Assembly: GCF_025960985.1 (NCBI RefSeq)
Contig: NZ_JAOQMX010000037.1
Span: 1 to 46,754 of the forward strand
Direction: 5' to 3'
Length of the DNA stretch: 46,754 nt
Origin: Flavobacterium psychraerolatum
GTDB taxonomy: Bacteria > Bacteroidota > Bacteroidia > Flavobacteriales > Flavobacteriaceae
Shown here: positions 43,639 through 46,754 of the stretch, piece after piece
How positions within the stretch are numbered: the stretch's first letter is position 1
Layout of the letters: every line of letters begins with the position of its first letter
Translations under genes and position numbers: made by a program
The notes under the pieces: model-generated
The model's input: only the letters and a program-made list of their open reading frames with translations
What the model was told of the DNA's origin: nothing
Databases searched by the model: none

Positions 43639-44502
43639 ATGAGAACAGTCAAAATCATAGAATGTCCAAGAGATGCCATGCAAGGCATCAAAACATTTAT
43701 TCCTACCGCACAAAAAGCAGCTTACATACAGGCACTATTGCGCGTAGGGTTTGATACCATTGACTTTGGGAGTTTTGTTTCTCCTCGTGCCATTCCGCAA
43801 ATGCAAGATACAGCTGCTGTTCTAGATTTATTGGATTTATCCAAAACTTCGAGTAAACTTCTTGCAATTATAGCTAATACCAAAGGTGCCGAAATCGCTT
43901 CTAAACATTCTCAAATAGACTATTTGGGCTTTCCTTTCTCTATATCAGAGAATTTTCAAATGAGAAACACCCATAAAACCATTGCCGAATCACTAATAAC
44001 TTTAGAAGAAATCCTTAACATTGCCGACCAAAGCAACAAAGAGGTCGTGGCTTATTTGTCAATGGGTTTTGGAAATCCATATGGTGATCCATGGAGTCTA
44101 GAAATTGTTGCTCAATGGACAGAGAAGATGGCAAAAATGGGAGTTAAAATTCTTTCCCTATCAGATACCGTTGGTAGTTCTACGCCAGAGGTTATTGATT
44201 ATTTGTATTCTCATTTGGTACCCAAATATCCTCAAATTGAATTTGGTGCTCATTTTCATACTACTTATGATAAATGGTTTGAGAAAATTGAGGCAGCTAC
44301 ACAAGGAGGATGTACTCGTTTTGATGGTGCTATTCAAGGTTTTGGTGGTTGTCCTATGGCCAAAGATGAACTTACTGGTAATATGCCAACCGAAAAATTA
44401 CTTTCTTATTTTACAAGTAATAAAATAAATACCAATTTAAATCCGTTAAGTTTTGAGTCATCCTACAATGAAGCTTCAAAATTGTTTGGTGCCTTTAAAT
44501 AA
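43639..44502 (+). CDS. Hydroxymethylglutaryl-CoA lyase family protein
   Basis: I start at the ATG at 43639 (287 residues, MRTVKIIECPRDAMQG). A TTG three codons upstream overlaps the promoter box. HMG-CoA lyase splits HMG-CoA to acetoacetate and acetyl-CoA in leucine breakdown. The DRE-TIM barrel hallmarks are present in modified form: ECPRDAMQG for the usual DRE loop, GFDTIDFGSFVSPRAIPQM, SLSDTVGSSTPE, FGAHFHTT (metal-binding HxH) and the glycine-rich catalytic loop DGAIQGFGGCPMAKDELTGN with the catalytic cysteine. Length is normal. It is followed after 30 bp by a lipoprotein gene. Confidence 0.93.
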   Translation: MRTVKIIECPRDAMQGIKTFIPTAQKAAYIQALLRVGFDTIDFGSFVSPRAIPQMQDTAAVLDLLDLSKTSSKLLAIIANTKGAEIASKHSQIDYLGFPFSISENFQMRNTHKTIAESLITLEEILNIADQSNKEVVAYLSMGFGNPYGDPWSLEIVAQWTEKMAKMGVKILSLSDTVGSSTPEVIDYLYSHLVPKYPQIEFGAHFHTTYDKWFEKIEAATQGGCTRFDGAIQGFGGCPMAKDELTGNMPTEKLLSYFTSNKINTNLNPLSFESSYNEASKLFGAFK

Positions 44503-44532
44503 TTGTAACAGCGTTAAACCATTAGATTATAA

Positions 44533-45087
44533 ATGAAAAAATCAATTGCGATTCAAAAAATAATTCCCATATTTCTATTAGTATCCCTCTCTTGGTCATG
44601 TTCCAGTAATTTAGATTTTAATCAAACTAGTGATTTGGTTTTAAAGCCTGTAATTGAGGCCAATTTAACCTATTTTGACATACCTGCAGCTGATTTTGTT
44701 ACCGATGGTGTCGAAACTATTGAAGCTGATGAAATGCAAAATTTTGATGTTTTTCGTGATCCATTTCTCCGAGACAATTTAAAGCAAGTTACTTTCTTTT
44801 TTGAAATCACTAATACCATCAATAGAATATATGATGTTAATTTTGTTTTATATGATAAAGAAGATAATGTAGTATATCGTATTAAACTAAATGTTCTTGC
44901 CTCAGATGGAACTCCACAAATTGTCTCCCGAACAGTGATGTTTAGTGAAGATGAGTTAGTGTTATTGAAACAAACTGAAAAAATGGAATTTGAAATTAAG
45001 ATGATGCCAGGAACCCCACTAACAGAAAACAGTACTGGAAGTTTAAAATTAAAATCAAGTGCAACCCTTTATATGGACATAAAATGA
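44533..45087 (+). CDS. Lipoprotein coupled to the DUF5723 outer-membrane protein
   Basis: This 184-residue protein has a lipoprotein signal: LLVSLSWSC at about residue 23, then SSNLDFNQTSDLVLKPVIEA. The mature part is beta-rich, with no recognised family. Its stop codon overlaps the ATG of the next gene in an ATGA (45084-45087), so the two products are probably made in a fixed ratio and may form a complex at the outer membrane. The HMG-CoA lyase gene ends 30 bp upstream, so a three-gene transcript is possible. Confidence 0.85.
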   Translation: MKKSIAIQKIIPIFLLVSLSWSCSSNLDFNQTSDLVLKPVIEANLTYFDIPAADFVTDGVETIEADEMQNFDVFRDPFLRDNLKQVTFFFEITNTINRIYDVNFVLYDKEDNVVYRIKLNVLASDGTPQIVSRTVMFSEDELVLLKQTEKMEFEIKMMPGTPLTENSTGSLKLKSSATLYMDIK

Positions 45088-46484
45088 GAAAGTTAGTAAC
45101 ACTTTATTGTTTATTTATTTTAGCTTCTTTGGATCTGGCAGCACAAAACAAACAAATTCTTTACAATTTCACTGCAGTACCACAATCTATGATGACCAAT
45201 CCTGGAGCCGATGTATCATACAAGTTTTATTTTGGAGTCCCATTTCTTTCGGGGATTTCTGCAAATCTAGGTTCAACAGGTTTCTCTGCCTACGATTTAT
45301 TTGCTGCCAATGGTGTGAATTTTAATACCAAACTTAGAGATGTTGTTAACGCTACCACTAGCAAAGATAAATTAGTGGTCAACGAGCAATTGGAGGTCTT
45401 TAACGGAGGATTCCGAATAGGAGAACAAGATAATTATACTTATGTTTCGTTCGGAATGTACCAAGAGTTTGATGCTTTTGTATTTGTTCCCAAAGATCCG
45501 CTGCAGTTGGCCTTAGACGGAAATCAAAAATATCCTGGAAAATCCTTCAATCTAGGCGATATTAATGCACGTGCCGAAGCTATTTCAGTACTGCATCTTG
45601 GATTTCATAAAAACATCAATGAGAAACTTATTTTGGGTGTTAGAGGGAAAATCTACACCAGTGGCTTCAATGTTAATTCCATCAATAATTCAGGGTATAT
45701 TTATACGGCTCCTTCAAATACCGCGGTATATGATCAGAAAGTAAACTCTAATTTACAACTACAAAGTTCAGGATTATCCAATTATATCGATAATGACGCG
45801 AAATTCGAAGGCGGCCGAAAAACTGCCCAAAAAGCCTTTTTGGGTCCCGATTTGGGATTAGGTTTAGACCTTGGGTTTACCTACAACCCAAAGAAAAACA
45901 TTCAGTGGACCGGTAGTATTCTAGATATCGGTTTTATAACACACAGCAAAGATGCAAAAACATACACCTACAAAGGAGTGTACGATTATCAAGGAGTAAA
46001 TCCAGATTTTACCGATATCAACAATTCGGGTAGTACATACCAAGAATTTCAAGATGCCATTCCATTAGATACCACACGAATCAAATATAGAACTTGGAGA
46101 CCTGTAAAAATGAATGCCTCCTACAAATATTCATGGAACGACCATCGTAGTAATGCTCCTTGTGACTGCCTAGGCAAAAGTAACAAAGACTATCAAAATG
46201 GGCTAGGAGCACAGCTCTTCATGATGACAACACCCAAAACTCCTATGGTGGCACTCACAGGGTTTTACCAACGTCGCATTTTTACAGGCCTCAACATGAA
46301 GGCGACTTACACCATTGATTCCTTCTCCTATTCCAATATCGGTTTGGGGTTCGCAGCAAACATCGGTGCATTCAACATGTACCTTATGGGCGATAACTTA
46401 CTGGCTTATCGAGACCTCTCCAAAGCCAAAACGTTGTCGTTTCAATTCGGAATTAATTTTGTTTTCAAAGGCAAAGATGAATAA
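45084..46484 (+). CDS. DUF5723-family outer-membrane protein
   Basis: This is a 466-residue protein with signal peptide MRKLVTLYCLFILASLDLAA. The family start is then clear: NFTAVPQSMMTNPGADVSYK, FYFGVPFLSGISANLGSTGF and LHLGFHKNINEKLILGVRGK. Repeated amphipathic strands follow (DLGFTYNPKKNIQWTGSILD; FAANIGAFNMYLMGDNLLAY). The end, LSFQFGINFVFKGKDE, suits an outer-membrane beta-barrel of the long-chain-transporter/PorV-like shape. The function of DUF5723 is unknown. It is translationally coupled (4-bp overlap) to the preceding lipoprotein gene. Confidence 0.9.
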   Translation: MRKLVTLYCLFILASLDLAAQNKQILYNFTAVPQSMMTNPGADVSYKFYFGVPFLSGISANLGSTGFSAYDLFAANGVNFNTKLRDVVNATTSKDKLVVNEQLEVFNGGFRIGEQDNYTYVSFGMYQEFDAFVFVPKDPLQLALDGNQKYPGKSFNLGDINARAEAISVLHLGFHKNINEKLILGVRGKIYTSGFNVNSINNSGYIYTAPSNTAVYDQKVNSNLQLQSSGLSNYIDNDAKFEGGRKTAQKAFLGPDLGLGLDLGFTYNPKKNIQWTGSILDIGFITHSKDAKTYTYKGVYDYQGVNPDFTDINNSGSTYQEFQDAIPLDTTRIKYRTWRPVKMNASYKYSWNDHRSNAPCDCLGKSNKDYQNGLGAQLFMMTTPKTPMVALTGFYQRRIFTGLNMKATYTIDSFSYSNIGLGFAANIGAFNMYLMGDNLLAYRDLSKAKTLSFQFGINFVFKGKDE

Positions 46485-46491
46485 TAATTTT

Positions 46492-46640
46492 AGGAGTTAT
46501 TCCCAGCTGTACATTACAAGTCCTCACCACTAGCACCCTTTTTCTAAGCCCAAAAAGGAGCTTCTTTCAGTCGCTCATTTTGGGCAAGAAAAAAGTAGTG
46601 CTATTGGCTCCGGGCTTTCCATTTCCATCTGGACTAGGTC
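46492..46640 (+). repeat. Second dispersed repeat family, copy 2
   Basis: The unit begins GGAGTTATTCCCAGC and ends near a CCGGGCTTTCC string. It encloses a long imperfect hairpin at 46531-46603, with arm parts TAGCAC/GTGCTA, TTTTTCT/AGAAAAA and GCCCAAAA/TTTTGGGC. It is related to copy 1 at 39067. It may also end transcription of the DUF5723 gene. Confidence 0.6.
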
Positions 46641-46723
46641 ATCTGAGGAAGTTTTCTTCATTGGTCCCAAAAATAGTTAAAACTATGTACTTTAGTGCAT
46701 TTCGCTTTTAGCTTCTAAAAATG

Positions 46724-46731
46724 TACTTTTG
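46724..46731 (+). promoter_or_regulatory. -7 box before the truncated gene at the right edge
   Basis: TACTTTTG matches TAnnTTTG, followed by AGAT and the ATG at 46736. This is the same close spacing as before the MFS gene. Confidence 0.45.
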
Positions 46732-46735
46732 AGAT

Positions 46736-46754
46736 ATGGATTTTCAAAGAGTAA
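46736..46754 (+). CDS. Start of a gene cut by the window edge
   Basis: ATG at 46736 opens a frame reading MDFQRV before the sequence ends. The -7 box four bases upstream supports a real, probably leaderless start. Six residues are too few to name a family. Confidence 0.4.

Noticed and set aside
1..46754. CRISPR arrays, tRNA and rRNA genes
   Set aside because: Reading both strands, I found no regularly spaced direct repeats, cloverleaf-like segments or rRNA stretches. A covariance-model scan would be decisive.

Overview
The window is AT-rich and reads as a chromosome segment of a Flavobacterium-like member of the Bacteroidota. Signs of this are two SusC/SusD outer-membrane pairs, flavobacterial -7 boxes (TAnnTTTG) ahead of many genes, genes without Shine-Dalgarno sequences, many SPII lipoproteins, a cyclophilin-FKBP fusion and a DUF5723 protein.

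Left part (1-4.8 kb): on the minus strand, a secreted LAS-type metallopeptidase candidate is translationally coupled to a small lipoprotein, preceded by a conserved protein of unknown function. On the plus strand, an MBL-fold hydrolase with an unusual TTG start is followed by a small membrane-anchored protein. 4.8-18.1 kb: SusC-SusD, then a large FG-GAP/ASPIC lipoprotein, then a second SusC-SusD. This looks like an outer-membrane uptake locus with no degradative enzyme or regulator in view. The three units are separated by strong terminators.

Middle part (18.1-30.8 kb) is accessory and partly decayed. It holds a HARE-HTH/PD-(D/E)xK (HrgA-like) protein, a gene-poor 1.2 kb stretch, an APC permease, small envelope proteins, a GNAT acetyltransferase, a DUF255 thioredoxin-like lipoprotein and an orphan caspase-like protease. 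These are followed by a broken REP-associated tyrosine transposase flanked by inverted REP hairpins, a ParDE/RelE-type toxin-antitoxin pair, and a HigA antitoxin whose HigB toxin survives only as a C-terminal scrap. Four copies of a dispersed two-hairpin repeat lie here. The two closest copies stand in the same orientation directly upstream of the HrgA-like gene and of the caspase gene, each followed by a shared promoter-like block.

Right part (30.8-46.7 kb) is mostly core genome. A tight minus-strand operon encodes a BatA/VWA protein, a dihydroorotase-like protein lacking its zinc ligands, a DUF4870-like protein and an esterase. Next come rplS and trmD, a Dcp-type M3 peptidase, an alpha/beta hydrolase, a peroxiredoxin-like protein, an MFS transporter, the PPIase fusion, HMG-CoA lyase, and a coupled lipoprotein/DUF5723 pair. 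A second repeat family occurs at 39.1 and 46.5 kb. The window ends at the first codons of another gene. No rRNA, tRNA, CRISPR array or intact insertion sequence was seen.
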